Assembly: GCF_000968195.1 (NCBI RefSeq)
Contig: NZ_FO704550.1
Location: 3,224,001 to 3,288,000, forward strand
Direction of reading: 5' to 3'
DNA: 64,000 nt
Source of the DNA: Xenorhabdus doucetiae
GTDB taxonomy: Bacteria > Pseudomonadota > Gammaproteobacteria > Enterobacterales > Enterobacteriaceae
The first letter of the stretch is position 1. Every line of letters begins with the position of its first letter. The notes below the pieces were generated by a model. It did not search any database and was not told the origin of the DNA. It was given only the letters and a program-made list of their open reading frames with translations. A program made the position numbers and the translations under genes. Positions 46,791 to 55,357 of the stretch are shown here, piece after piece.

Positions 46791-47480
46791 ATGACATCTA
46801 AAAATATGGCCTTAATCGGTCAGGAACTCGCTCACTCTGAAAATAGCCAGAGGGATATTTTGAATATCGATTCAGCGGATATCTCATTTATTAAATTTGG
46901 GAGTATTTCAGATTTGCTTTACAAGGAAAAACAAACCGTTAATTTATCCTTCTTAAGAGAGTTTGTGAACCAAGTCAATAACGTTGACGAGGTTAGCCAA
47001 CCTACTAATTTCCGTAGTGGAAGGTCAACCATATCTCATATTTTCCTATCTGTGGCAACTATAGGGATTTCCCCCATAGTTGATTTAAGCTACCGGATTT
47101 ATTGTCGATTGGTTGGTTGTTACTCAGATGATGCCTTGGCTTTGCGTTGGCGGCGTTTGATCTCACCTTGTAGTGCGGTGACGATAAATTGTGCTGTACT
47201 CTCACCTTCTTTCTTCAATGCTTCCATAGCTTCGACAACTTCATGTGGCGCTCTAGCTTGTAACTTTTGTGATTTGTTATTTATGTGGTCTCTTGTCATA
47301 TCTGAATTCTCATGTTTTACATGGAATCCAGTATACATAGAAAAAATAACAAATAAACACTTGAACTGGAATCCATTTAATACCTATACTGGAATCCACT
47401 TGAATGTTGTAGCATTCAAAAATAACAAAGCCCAACAGTGTTGTAGCACTAGCCGGGCTTCTAACCAAACCGTTAGCTGA
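46791..47480 (+). CDS. Satellite leader-region protein, uncertain (Ash/Icd-like?)
   Basis: The 229-codon frame starts with a good RBS (AGGCAGGG, 8 bases) and residues 1-110 (MTSKNMALIGQELAHSENSQ...) look coding. From about 47120 it runs antisense to a well-supported ribbon-helix-helix gene, and its tail (KNNKAQQCCSTSRASNQTVS) lies over a hairpin-rich leader. I think only the first half is a real protein or the tail reflects RNA structure. Similar mosaic frames occur in front of P4-like immunity regions. Confidence 0.4.
   Translation: MTSKNMALIGQELAHSENSQRDILNIDSADISFIKFGSISDLLYKEKQTVNLSFLREFVNQVNNVDEVSQPTNFRSGRSTISHIFLSVATIGISPIVDLSYRIYCRLVGCYSDDALALRWRRLISPCSAVTINCAVLSPSFFNASIASTTSCGALACNFCDLLFMWSLVISEFSCFTWNPVYIEKITNKHLNWNPFNTYTGIHLNVVAFKNNKAQQCCSTSRASNQTVS
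47120..47299 (-). CDS. Small ribbon-helix-helix/YlcI-like protein on the opposite strand
   Basis: 59 residues from the ATG at 47299 (MTRDHINNKSQKLQARAPHE); a longer 72-residue frame starts at 47338. KLQARAPHEVVEAMEALKKEGESTAQFIVTALQGEIKRRQRK has the amphipathic pattern of small Arc/MetJ-like proteins common in prophages. It is the only minus-strand gene of the island, divergent from the leader and primase genes, as expected for a repressor. Repeats of TGGAATCCA lie in its promoter region. Confidence 0.65.
   Translation of the reverse strand: MTRDHINNKSQKLQARAPHEVVEAMEALKKEGESTAQFIVTALQGEIKRRQRKAKASSE
47324..47399. promoter_or_regulatory. Triple TGGAATCCA repeats, candidate operator
   Basis: TGGAATCCA occurs at 47324-47332, 47368-47376 and 47391-47399. 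The first is followed by GTATA and the last preceded by TATAC, giving an imperfect inverted arrangement between the divergent small RHH gene and the rightward leader. Confidence 0.5.
47401..47461 (+). ncRNA. Twin hairpins with identical TTGTAG loops (candidate immunity/leader RNA)
   Basis: Hairpin 1 is TTGAATG-TTGTAG-CATTCAA (47401-47420). Hairpin 2 has AGTG-TTGTAG-CACT inside an outer AAGCCC/GGGCTT stem (47429-47461). The same hexaloop in two adjacent stems suggests recognition by one antisense partner. P4 controls its replication operon with a small CI RNA from an equivalent leader; the match here is positional. Confidence 0.4.
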
Positions 47481-47490
47481 GGTAACGATT

Positions 47491-47631
47491 ATGGCTGTAC
47501 AACAGCATACCCAAACTCGCCTTAAATTTACATGCCTAATTGCATCAAGCAATCAACGGCTGGTGGATATTCACCTTATGCGCCTTATCTCCATTCAGGG
47601 GGTAAGCCATGTTTATACCAATCTAACTTGA
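47491..47631 (+). CDS. Small satellite protein, stop shifted by the IS insertion
   Basis: GAGG lies 8 bases before the ATG. The native frame MAVQQHTQTRLKFTCLIASS...QGVSHV would stop (TAA) exactly at the pre-insertion junction after 41 residues. With the IS present it reads on as YTNLT. Not recognised; small proteins of this kind precede the primase in P4-like elements. Confidence 0.5.
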   Translation: MAVQQHTQTRLKFTCLIASSNQRLVDIHLMRLISIQGVSHVYTNLT

Positions 47632-48718
47632 AGATGCAGGTTTTAAAATCTGAAAGTTGTCAGTCAGTCTAGTCGTGAGTTCTTTCGCTTTTTCTGGCAA
47701 AGTGACATGAAAAAAGTGACGAAGGGTTTCACGGAATGTCTTCGCATCCGGAAAATAAACATTGTTACGTACTTGCTCATTCATATACTTCCACAATCGC
47801 TCTATTGGATTGAGGTTTGGGCTGTAAGGCGGTAGGTAATGCAGTTCAATATTAAGGACATATGCCACCTCTTTCACCAATTCTGCCCGGTGGTAACCCG
47901 CCCCATCCAGAATAATATGAATTTTTTGCGAAAGTGGGTAAGTTTCTCTAATAGCGCCGAAAAAATACGCGATATTTTCGGCATTGATACTCGGGTATTC
48001 ACGGATCACGGTGTCTTCAATTCGTTGTAAATTGAGGGCGCCCAGAAGATTGAGACGGGTACGACTGCCGGTGGTTTCGACCACTTTTACCTGATTTTTC
48101 CCCGCTTTCATCCAACCATAGCTGAGCTTTGTGGACTGCGAAGGATGCACCGCATCAATAAATAGGATAGGTTCATTCTGACCTGCCCGGTCTTTCAGAG
48201 ACTGGTAGTCATCAATAAATTGTTGCTGCTTATCCGCATCGAATTTATGAGGAACGCCCTTTGGCTTTTTGTAGCTGAAACCTTGTCGGTGAAGCCATTT
48301 CGTCATGCCTCCCACGCTGAAAGACACCTGCCAACGAGCTCGTACATAATCCACAATTTGAGCGGTCGTATGCAGCAAATTTGCCGTCAAATAATCAACC
48401 AGATCGGCGGTTTGTTTGGCAGAGAGATGGCTTTCAGAACCGCCATTTTCGGGGGTGAGTTTTTCCTGCGCGATGAAATCTTTTAGGTGACGGCTTACCG
48501 TAGTTTCATGAATACGTAAGGCCTGAGCAATCATCTGAGCTGTCCAGCCCTCTGACGCCAAAAGCACGGCCTTGATGCGATCACAGACTCGACTATCACG
48601 AGTGGTATCATGCATCAATTCGAGGGCACGTTTTTGTTCTGGTGTCAGATGAATTTTCATGATTGCAAGCATGATCGGGTTTGGATAAGAAATCAAGCAT
48701 CTTCAATGGCGATTGGTA
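47616..48718 (-). mobile_element. IS630-family element, copy 3 (intact)
   Basis: 1103 bp, TACCAATCTAAC...CGATTGGTA, flanked by the TA duplication (47614-47615, 48719-48720). It split the small gene starting at 47609 after its second codon. The reference copy: longest clean transposase and no internal insertions. Confidence 0.96.
47623..48696 (-). CDS. IS630-family transposase (intact)
   Basis: 357 residues; translation more likely starts at MLAIMKIHLTPEQKRAL or MKIHL. HTH region AQALRIHETTVSRHLKDF, catalytic Asp in LFIDAVHPSQST, Asp in IILDGAGYHRAEL and Glu in PNLNPIERLWKYMN. All DDE positions are intact, so this copy can supply transposase to the damaged ones. Confidence 0.96.
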   Translation of the reverse strand: MISYPNPIMLAIMKIHLTPEQKRALELMHDTTRDSRVCDRIKAVLLASEGWTAQMIAQALRIHETTVSRHLKDFIAQEKLTPENGGSESHLSAKQTADLVDYLTANLLHTTAQIVDYVRARWQVSFSVGGMTKWLHRQGFSYKKPKGVPHKFDADKQQQFIDDYQSLKDRAGQNEPILFIDAVHPSQSTKLSYGWMKAGKNQVKVVETTGSRTRLNLLGALNLQRIEDTVIREYPSINAENIAYFFGAIRETYPLSQKIHIILDGAGYHRAELVKEVAYVLNIELHYLPPYSPNLNPIERLWKYMNEQVRNNVYFPDAKTFRETLRHFFHVTLPEKAKELTTRLTDNFQILKPASSS

Positions 48719-49073
48719 TAAGATCATTGTCACTACGACAAATCAGCATACAGGCGAGATAAAAAAAGAAACTGTCCGCTACAAATACAAAACATTGCGC
48801 GGTGCGGAGAAAGCCGCCAAAAATATTCGCAGTGCTTGTGTGCCAGATAATGAAACCGTTGATACTGAAATCGTCAGCGTGTACGAGCGCAGAGCGCCGA
48901 TATCACTGGATCAGGCCATGCACAATACAAGGCTCGCGGCCTCCTTATTTTACGTCATTCTTGAAAAAGCCAAGTCTGAATGTTCTATCGATTTAAATAA
49001 CCTGATTGCGTTGGCCTGTGATATCAATCAGGAAGTCTACCATGCGCTTCAAGCGGCTGTTTATGAGGAATAA
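48719..49073 (+). pseudogene. Small satellite protein, 5' end displaced by IS630
   Basis: Removing the IS restores ATG TTT AAG ATC ATT GTC (MFKIIVTTTNQHTGEIKKET), a 120-residue protein starting at 47609 and overlapping the previous stop. In the present sequence a TTG inside the IS (48681) could start a chimeric 130-residue version. The body (RYKYKTLRGAEKAAKNIRSAC) is a type often found before P4-like primases. Function unknown. It ends 3 bp before the primase start. Confidence 0.65.
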
Positions 49074-49076
49074 GCC

Positions 49077-51503
49077 ATGAGTCAATCATCTGCATATGGA
49101 TATAACAGCCGTAAAAACAATGAAGAAATCCGCCCAATAGACGTTATCCATATCGTGAAAAAATCCGCCATGAATCATTGGCAAAGTCTGTTGCCAGCCT
49201 GTGGCGTTGAGGTTCCGGCAAAGGGCAAGCATGGCGCTTGTCCGATATGTGGGGGAACTGACCGTTTTCACTTCATCGACGATCACCATAACGGCGACTG
49301 GCATTGTCGCCAGTGTGATGAGCCGAATCATGGTGACGGGCTGGATTTAGTGGCGAGAACCAAAGGGATCACAGTCTTTGCAGCCGCTAAGTTAGTTTCG
49401 GGTGCGCTGGCTCTGCCCTTACCGAAACCCAAGCCTGCCAATCAAGTGGTTCCCAAATCGGAGGCTCCCTCGATAGTCGAGAAGGTGAACAGGCTCTTGT
49501 CTCAAGCCACGCTTGGGCAATCCGGTTATCTGGCGAAAAAAGGGCTGCAATGCCCCAAACAACGGTTATTGAAAGAGGGGATTTTATTACTGATCATCCA
49601 AACACTGAACGGCACTATCACGGGTGCGCAAACTATTAAGCCCAATGGTGAAAAACGACTTGTTGCAGGCTCACAGAAAAAGGGCAGTGTTATCCCCGTA
49701 TCTGAGATAACCGGCACACCGGACACGTGCATCATTACCGAGGGTTATGCAACGGCGTTAACGATCAGTCAGTTACATGAAGGCGTGGTACTGGCAGCGC
49801 TTGATGAAGGCAACTTACCTAACGTGGCCGAACAGGTCAGGGAACGGTGGCCAGACGCGAAGATCATTCTTGCCGCCGATAACGATTGGCACGAACCGGG
49901 AGCGCTGGACAAAAACGGCAAACCCAAGAAGAACGTCGGCAAGATAGCGGCAGAAAAGACCGCCAAAGCGATTAATGGCTGGGTCGCGCTACCGCCCACG
50001 GAGTATAAAGCCGATTGGGACGACTATCGCCAGCGTCACGGCATTGAGGCAGCAAAGCAGGCATTCAGTCACGGGCTATATCAGGTGGGGGAGAAAAAGG
50101 CAGTGAACGCAGAAGCAGCCGTGATCCACGAAAATAAGAAAAAAAGTCCCCATCTGGCACAAATGGCCGCCAGTCAACGCGGGGAACTGCTTGCAGAATA
50201 TTACGGCAAAGTGGCGGTGAATCCTGAAAGTGAAATGGTCTATCGCTATAATGGCGCAACATGGGAGACGGTGCCGGACAGTGAACTGCTCCGCGCAATG
50301 GTGGCAATCTTTAATCAGCATGAAACCCCTTATAGCCCCAATGGGATCAACAATGCTATCAGTGCCATGAAATTACAAATTCCGGTTATTGGTGAACAAC
50401 GCCGTGATTTAATTGGGTTTAGTAACGGTGTGTATGACTTGTCAGAACAGGTATTCAGGCCACATCAGCCGGCACATTGGTTAATCAACCATAACGGCAT
50501 TGAATTTACCCAACCTGTCGCAGATGAAAACTTACAGGATCATGCGCCTTATTTTTATCGCTGGCTGTCTCATTCGGCAGGTCAGGATAAAGATAAGATG
50601 GCGCGTATTAATGCCGCCCTGTTTATGATCCTGGCAAACCGCTATGACTGGCAGCTATTTATTGAAGTCACTGGTGAAGGTGGCAGCGGCAAGAGTGTAT
50701 TTACGTATATCGCAACGTTATTAGCAGGAGAACACAATACGGCCAGTGGTAATATGAAAGCGCTGGATGAAGCGAGAGGCCGTTATCAATTTGTGGGTAA
50801 GAGTTTAATTACGCTGCCCGATCAGGTTAAATATGTCGGTGAGGGGGCGGGCATTAAGGCCATTACAGGCGGCGACCTGATTGAAGTTGACGGGAAATAT
50901 GAAAAACAGTTTTCCACGATTATTAAAGCCGTGGTATTAGCCACCAATAACGAACCGATGAGCTTTACCGAACGCAATGGCGGCATTTCACGGCGGCGGG
51001 TGATATTCCCGTTTAATATTCCGGTCAAGGAATCAGAAAAAGATCCACAATTGCTGGAGAAAATCAGCCGGGAATTGCCGGTGATTATTCGCCATTTATT
51101 AACCGAATTTGCCGACCAGAATAAGGCTAAAAAATTACTACAGGCACAACGGGATTCCAGCGAAGCGTTATCAGTGAAATGCCACTCAGATCCCTTATAT
51201 CGCTTTTGTGGTTATCTGGTGTCCGTGGATAATATTATCGGGATGAAGATGGGGAATAAAAATATCAGCCCACGGGCACCGCGTATTTATCTTTATCATG
51301 CCTATTTGTCTTTTATGGAAGCGCACGGATTTGAACGGCCGTTAACCCTGACAAAATTTGGTGATTCAATCCCCAAGATTATGCAGGAGTACCGGAAGGA
51401 CTATCGAAAAGTCAGGACAAAGCAAGGGTATTCGTATAACGTGGCGTTATCCGAAGAGGCCGAAGAATGGCTTCCGGCAGTGCCTGAACTGCACAGAGGT
51501 TAA
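49077..51503 (+). CDS. P4 alpha-like primase-helicase
   Basis: 808 residues. Zinc finger CPICGGTDRFHF...WHCRQC (residues ~58-85), Toprim-type primase core with ITEGYATALTISQLHEG and ILAADND (~220-265), D5_N domain and superfamily-3 helicase with Walker A GEGGSGKSVF (~540), Walker B-like LITLPDQ and a C-terminal DNA-binding tail. It initiates and unwinds replication of the island; P4 alpha also binds origin iterons. An iteron array follows directly downstream. Confidence 0.94.
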   Translation: MSQSSAYGYNSRKNNEEIRPIDVIHIVKKSAMNHWQSLLPACGVEVPAKGKHGACPICGGTDRFHFIDDHHNGDWHCRQCDEPNHGDGLDLVARTKGITVFAAAKLVSGALALPLPKPKPANQVVPKSEAPSIVEKVNRLLSQATLGQSGYLAKKGLQCPKQRLLKEGILLLIIQTLNGTITGAQTIKPNGEKRLVAGSQKKGSVIPVSEITGTPDTCIITEGYATALTISQLHEGVVLAALDEGNLPNVAEQVRERWPDAKIILAADNDWHEPGALDKNGKPKKNVGKIAAEKTAKAINGWVALPPTEYKADWDDYRQRHGIEAAKQAFSHGLYQVGEKKAVNAEAAVIHENKKKSPHLAQMAASQRGELLAEYYGKVAVNPESEMVYRYNGATWETVPDSELLRAMVAIFNQHETPYSPNGINNAISAMKLQIPVIGEQRRDLIGFSNGVYDLSEQVFRPHQPAHWLINHNGIEFTQPVADENLQDHAPYFYRWLSHSAGQDKDKMARINAALFMILANRYDWQLFIEVTGEGGSGKSVFTYIATLLAGEHNTASGNMKALDEARGRYQFVGKSLITLPDQVKYVGEGAGIKAITGGDLIEVDGKYEKQFSTIIKAVVLATNNEPMSFTERNGGISRRRVIFPFNIPVKESEKDPQLLEKISRELPVIIRHLLTEFADQNKAKKLLQAQRDSSEALSVKCHSDPLYRFCGYLVSVDNIIGMKMGNKNISPRAPRIYLYHAYLSFMEAHGFERPLTLTKFGDSIPKIMQEYRKDYRKVRTKQGYSYNVALSEEAEEWLPAVPELHRG

Positions 51504-51520
51504 CCTCCAGATAAACTTTT

Positions 51521-51743
51521 GGTGTTAACTGTACACCCTGTGCATAAAATAGAATAATTACATGATATTAAAGGTAAAAATAAGGTGTATAGTTATCTTT
51601 TAACTGTACATCAACTATACATCCTATACACCAGTTAGTTATCGTCAGGGTGAACAGTTGTGCACAGTTGGTGTATATCATGTACACCGCCACAAACTCA
51701 GGCAGGACAAGGCATTCAGAGGTAAATGCACAGGGTGTACAGT
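51521..51743. other. Replication origin with GGTGTAYAGT iterons
   Basis: At least eight decamers related to GGTG(T/A)A(C/T)AGT in both orientations: 51528-51537, 51584-51593, 51603-51612, 51614-51623, 51623-51632, 51649-51658 (GGTGAACAGT), 51679-51688 and 51734-51743. P4 alpha recognises GGTGAACAGT-type iterons at ori and crr. Position directly after the primase gene fits an origin. Confidence 0.75.
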
Positions 51744-52024
51744 TGAGAGGGACAAAAAGATTTTCAGGGGGGTATCTTCTGGCAGGCAAATAAAAGCCGG
51801 ATAAATATAAGAAGATAAATGTAGTGCATCAATTTGTTTTTTTATTAGGGTACTATCTGAAATTTAAATTAGGTAATTATCTGATTTTATTTAAGAAGAG
51901 AGATTAATCACAATTTTGTTGGTGATCTTTTATTCATGCTGGAATAGATAAGCATTGCTGTTATATCCTGTTTAATTGATGCTGTAATGAGCATCCATTG
52001 AAAATCAGATTACAGGAGACAGGA
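51744..52024. other. AT-rich spacer between origin and Hcp gene
   Basis: No gene seen. It contains AT-rich stretches suitable for origin melting and should hold the promoter of the Hcp cassette. Confidence 0.4.
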
Positions 52025-52771
52025 ATGTCATATCTCATTTACTTGTCGTTAAAGGGCAAGAAACAAGGCTTAATCTCGGCGGGTTGTTCAACGCCGGAAT
52101 CTATCGGTAACCGCTATCAGGCTGGTCGGGAGGATGAAATACAGGTATTACATATCAGACATGGGATGACGCGCGATCAGAACGTCAATCACCTTCCGGT
52201 CAGTTTTACCAAACCCATTGATAAATCTTCCCCGTTGTTGGGGTTAGCAATAGACAAGAACGAATTGCTGGATGCCCTTTTTAAGTGTTACCGCGTAAAC
52301 CTTGCCGGACAACTCGAATTCTTTTATGAAATAAAATTGACTGGCGCAACCATTGTTGATTTTTCCTGTCACTACCCGCACTCAATTGATGACAATGACC
52401 AGATCCCGTATGAAACGGTACAGCTTGATTATAAGTCGGTGTCATTCACACACCGCGCGGCAGGGACAACGGGTTACGCGATATCGCAATTGCAGGGACG
52501 TGAAGAGGAAAGGCCGCTTTTATCTGGATTTTCGTCGTTAATTAAGCCACTTGAAACGGCAGTAGAGGCTTTATTCAGCAAAAAATTTACGCTGAAAAAT
52601 GAGGTTACTGGGGATAATTGTTGCCATGTTGCTTATGGTATTAATACGGCAAAAGGACTGAAAAAAGGCGTATCGAAAGAGACAGGCATCACGGATACGA
52701 TAAATTCAAAAGAAGAGGAAGATCTCGAAGTTGAATATTTATACCAAACAAAAATAGGGATGAAAAAATGA
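52025..52771 (+). CDS. Hcp-family type VI secretion tube protein with C-terminal extension
   Basis: I place the start at the ATG at 52025 (MSYLIYLSLKGKKQGLISAG) with AGGAG about 8 bases upstream; an earlier in-frame start at 51998 lacks support. Residues 1-~155 are the Hcp fold: CSTPESIGNRYQAGREDEIQVL, HLPVSFTKPIDKSSPLLG, AGQLEFFYEIKLTGATIVDF, YETVQLDYKSVSFTH. About 90 extra residues follow (GREEERPLLSGFSSLIKPLE...). Such extensions often carry or recruit effectors. The stop overlaps the next start (ATGA). Confidence 0.85.
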   Translation: MSYLIYLSLKGKKQGLISAGCSTPESIGNRYQAGREDEIQVLHIRHGMTRDQNVNHLPVSFTKPIDKSSPLLGLAIDKNELLDALFKCYRVNLAGQLEFFYEIKLTGATIVDFSCHYPHSIDDNDQIPYETVQLDYKSVSFTHRAAGTTGYAISQLQGREEERPLLSGFSSLIKPLETAVEALFSKKFTLKNEVTGDNCCHVAYGINTAKGLKKGVSKETGITDTINSKEEEDLEVEYLYQTKIGMKK

Positions 52772-53643
52772 GTATTTTAAAAACAAAAACCGTTAAAGGC
52801 GGTGAAACTACAACGATTCTATTTGATGAATTATCGCTTTATGATATTCCAAAAATTATGGATAAGATGGGATGGACGACAGCATCAGCTTTGATGAAAC
52901 ATTGGTTTTCAATTAAACCTGCATTTAAGTTTAATGAAAGAATAAGAGATGGTTTTGTCAATGGTAATGCAATGGAGATACCTAAAGAACAAGTTAATAA
53001 TTCAATTGTAAAAATGGATTGGGCTAGAAGATATGAAGTAATAACTGATAATATTGACGAGTTAAAAAATATTTGGGCTAGTGAAAATGGAAAAAAAAGA
53101 TTGTTTACCGATATATTTGAAAGGAATAAAGAAAAAGAAGCTAATGGATTGATACATATAGGTTATGAAAACAGCGCGATTGAACTTGATTATTTATCTC
53201 AAATTAATTACAGGCGTTTTGGAAAGTATCGGGACACTATGGATGAATTGATGGGAGCAATAGGTGTTGGTACTCTAAAAGTTGCTGTGAGAGGTTATTT
53301 TGACATAAAAGGAAATAAGAAGATATTCACGGTAGAGAAGTTAGGCTTTTACATAAAAGATACCTATGATTTCACGGATGAGCATATTATAAGTGAGCCA
53401 CTAGGTATATGGTCAAGACAAGGTATTGTACCCAGAAAAGAAGTCCCTGTTTATATGGCGAGTTTTGTTTCTGGTGCGTTTGGATGGTTATACAAAAATT
53501 ATAGAGGTTACGTTCCTGTGTTCAATCAAGATTTCAGAAAATGGCAAGACATACATAATGAAGGTGGTGATTTCGTTGTATTTTCTGATGTATATTGGAC
53601 TGACCCATTAGAAAAGGACAAGGTAATATATGAAGGTTACTAA
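52768..53643 (+). CDS. Putative type VI effector coupled to the Hcp gene
   Basis: 291 residues, no signal peptide or membrane segment. ILFDELSLYDIPKIMDKMGW...MKHWFS and later RDTMDELMGAIGVGTLKVAVRG resemble proteins of the DUF6402 type that follow Hcp genes in enterobacteria; I am not certain of that assignment. Starts within the Hcp stop (4 bp overlap) and ends 14 bp into the next gene. Lower GC than capsid genes. No catalytic motif was identified. Effector role is inferred from linkage. Confidence 0.6.
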   Translation: MSILKTKTVKGGETTTILFDELSLYDIPKIMDKMGWTTASALMKHWFSIKPAFKFNERIRDGFVNGNAMEIPKEQVNNSIVKMDWARRYEVITDNIDELKNIWASENGKKRLFTDIFERNKEKEANGLIHIGYENSAIELDYLSQINYRRFGKYRDTMDELMGAIGVGTLKVAVRGYFDIKGNKKIFTVEKLGFYIKDTYDFTDEHIISEPLGIWSRQGIVPRKEVPVYMASFVSGAFGWLYKNYRGYVPVFNQDFRKWQDIHNEGGDFVVFSDVYWTDPLEKDKVIYEGY

Positions 53644-54031
53644 GATAATTAAATATGGCATTATGTTCATATTTTTTCTATGGTGGTTTGTGTTATCACA
53701 TGTAACCTTCTTACCTTCTTTTTTAGAGAGCGGTGAACGTAAGAAAGACGATTATAGAGTGGTTTTTTATACACCTCTTCCTGTGAATGCTATCGGAATT
53801 TATTATTATATAAATTACCCAAGGCCATATTTTGCTGTTTTATATAAAAACAATAAATACATTGGTCAAAGTTCTCCTTTTTATATGGATGATGATTCCG
53901 CTATGATGGGTGATAATTATGGATTTCCCAATGAAAAATATGATGAATTTTATATTGTTTGCTGTAATGAATATAATATATCAATAACAAAAAAAGAATG
54001 GTGGAGCAAAATACTGCAATATTTCCATTAA
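53630..54031 (+). CDS. Small membrane-anchored protein, candidate immunity protein
   Basis: 133 residues. One N-terminal membrane segment (IIKYGIMFIFFLWWFVLSHV) then a ~105-residue, probably periplasmic, Tyr-rich domain (VNAIGIYYYINYPRPYFAVLYKNNKYIGQ...YIVCCNEYNISIT). It overlaps the preceding gene by 14 bp. AT-rich codon use as in its partner. Position and topology suit an immunity protein against an effector acting in the periplasm or membrane. No family recognised. Confidence 0.6.
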   Translation: MKVTKIIKYGIMFIFFLWWFVLSHVTFLPSFLESGERKKDDYRVVFYTPLPVNAIGIYYYINYPRPYFAVLYKNNKYIGQSSPFYMDDDSAMMGDNYGFPNEKYDEFYIVCCNEYNISITKKEWWSKILQYFH

Positions 54032-54080
54032 CTGAATGAAAATTTTTGTAAATATTCCGTCCTCATGTTTTCGCAAGTTT

Positions 54081-54106
54081 AGCCTCTGAATTTTAGGGGC
54101 TTTTTT
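54081..54106 (+). terminator. Terminator between cargo cassette and capsid module
   Basis: AGCCTCT pairs with AGGGGCT (one G-T pair) across AATTTT-type loop, followed by TTTTTT. It insulates the Hcp cassette from the packaging genes. Confidence 0.85.
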
Positions 54107-54165
54107 ATCATTTTTCATGATGTTAAATAGTGTTTAAAGCATATAAAAACCAACCACAAAACACC

Positions 54166-55314
54166 ATGAAAAAGCTACTTGAATTACGCCAGCAAAAAGC
54201 CGATTTAACTACCCAGATGCGTTCATTGCTCACCAAAGCCGAAACTGAAAAACGTTCCCTAACCGAAGATGAAGCCAAACAGTTTGACGAACTGCGCAAC
54301 CAGTTCGACACCCTGAATGCTGAAATTGCCCGTTATGAGTCAATTGCTAATGAAGAGCGCCATCAGGCAAAGACCCAGCCGACCAGTGAAAAACTCAGTA
54401 ATGACGAACTGCGACACTATATCGTGACCGGCGAAACCCGCGCCTTGTCTACGGGTGTCCCGTCAGAGGGTGGCTATACCGTTATTCCTGAACTGAACAG
54501 GCAGATCATGCAGCAATTGGCGGATGAATCGGTCATGCGCCGGATCTGTACCCTCAAGACCACACGCAGCAACGAATACAAACAGTTGGTTTCGATCGGT
54601 GGGGCAGCGGTAGTACACGGGGAAGAGGGCAAGGCACGCGGTGAGACAGCTACGCCGAAGATGGAAGAAGTCAGCATTAAGCTGTTCCCTATTTACGCCT
54701 ATCCCAAGACTACCCAAGAGATTATCGATTTTAGCGACGTGGATATCTTAGGTTGGCTGACCGCTGAAATTGCCGACACCTTCGTCGATACCGAAGAAAC
54801 GGATCTGGTGAACGGTGACGGCAGCAAAAAAGCGAAAGGCTTCCTGTCCTATCCCCGTGATACCCAAGCCGACAAAGCGCGCGCATTTGGCACCCTGCAA
54901 AAGCTGGAAGTTGCCACCCTTGAAGCCGACAGCCTGATTGACCTTAAGTTTTTGCTCAGGAACAAGTACCGCAAGAACGCCGTATGGGTGATGAACTCCA
55001 ACACAGCCGCCAAGGTACAGAAGCTGAAAAACGGCAACGGCGATTATATCTGGCGCGAACGTTTGCAGGCGGGTGATCCCGATATGCTGCTGGGCTTGCC
55101 TGTCCACTATCTTGAATTTATGCCGGATAACGTTATCGGTCTGGGTGACTTCAAGCGCGGTTACTTCATCGTTGACCACGAAACAGGCACCCGCACCCGT
55201 CCTGACAATATCACCGAACCGGGATTTTATAAGGTTCACACTGATAAATATTTGGGCGGGGGCTTGGTGGATTCCAACGCAATCAAGGTGCTGGAACTGA
55301 AAGCCGGCAAATAA
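54166..55314 (+). CDS. HK97-type major capsid protein
   Basis: 382 residues from the ATG at 54166 (MKKLLELRQQKADLTTQMRS); a GTG at 54130 is possible. The N-terminal ~100 residues are coiled-coil (delta/scaffold domain), followed by the protease-cut region near ALSTGVPSEGGYTVIPE and the HK97 fold (KLFPIYAYPKTTQEIIDFSDVDILGWLTAEIADTF, WVMNSNTAAKVQKLKNGNG, HYLEFMPDNVIGLGDFKRGY). It forms the shell. First gene of the capsid module, a position typical of cf-PICIs rather than complete HK97-like phages. Confidence 0.95.
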   Translation: MKKLLELRQQKADLTTQMRSLLTKAETEKRSLTEDEAKQFDELRNQFDTLNAEIARYESIANEERHQAKTQPTSEKLSNDELRHYIVTGETRALSTGVPSEGGYTVIPELNRQIMQQLADESVMRRICTLKTTRSNEYKQLVSIGGAAVVHGEEGKARGETATPKMEEVSIKLFPIYAYPKTTQEIIDFSDVDILGWLTAEIADTFVDTEETDLVNGDGSKKAKGFLSYPRDTQADKARAFGTLQKLEVATLEADSLIDLKFLLRNKYRKNAVWVMNSNTAAKVQKLKNGNGDYIWRERLQAGDPDMLLGLPVHYLEFMPDNVIGLGDFKRGYFIVDHETGTRTRPDNITEPGFYKVHTDKYLGGGLVDSNAIKVLELKAGK

Positions 55315-55357
55315 GCAAGAGGGGCACAGCGCCCCTTTTCAGTCCTGGAGTCCATAG

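Noticed and set aside
55073..55300. Alternative frames within the capsid, portal and terminase genes
   Set aside because: Shadows of well-supported overlapping structural genes, without RBS or domain features.
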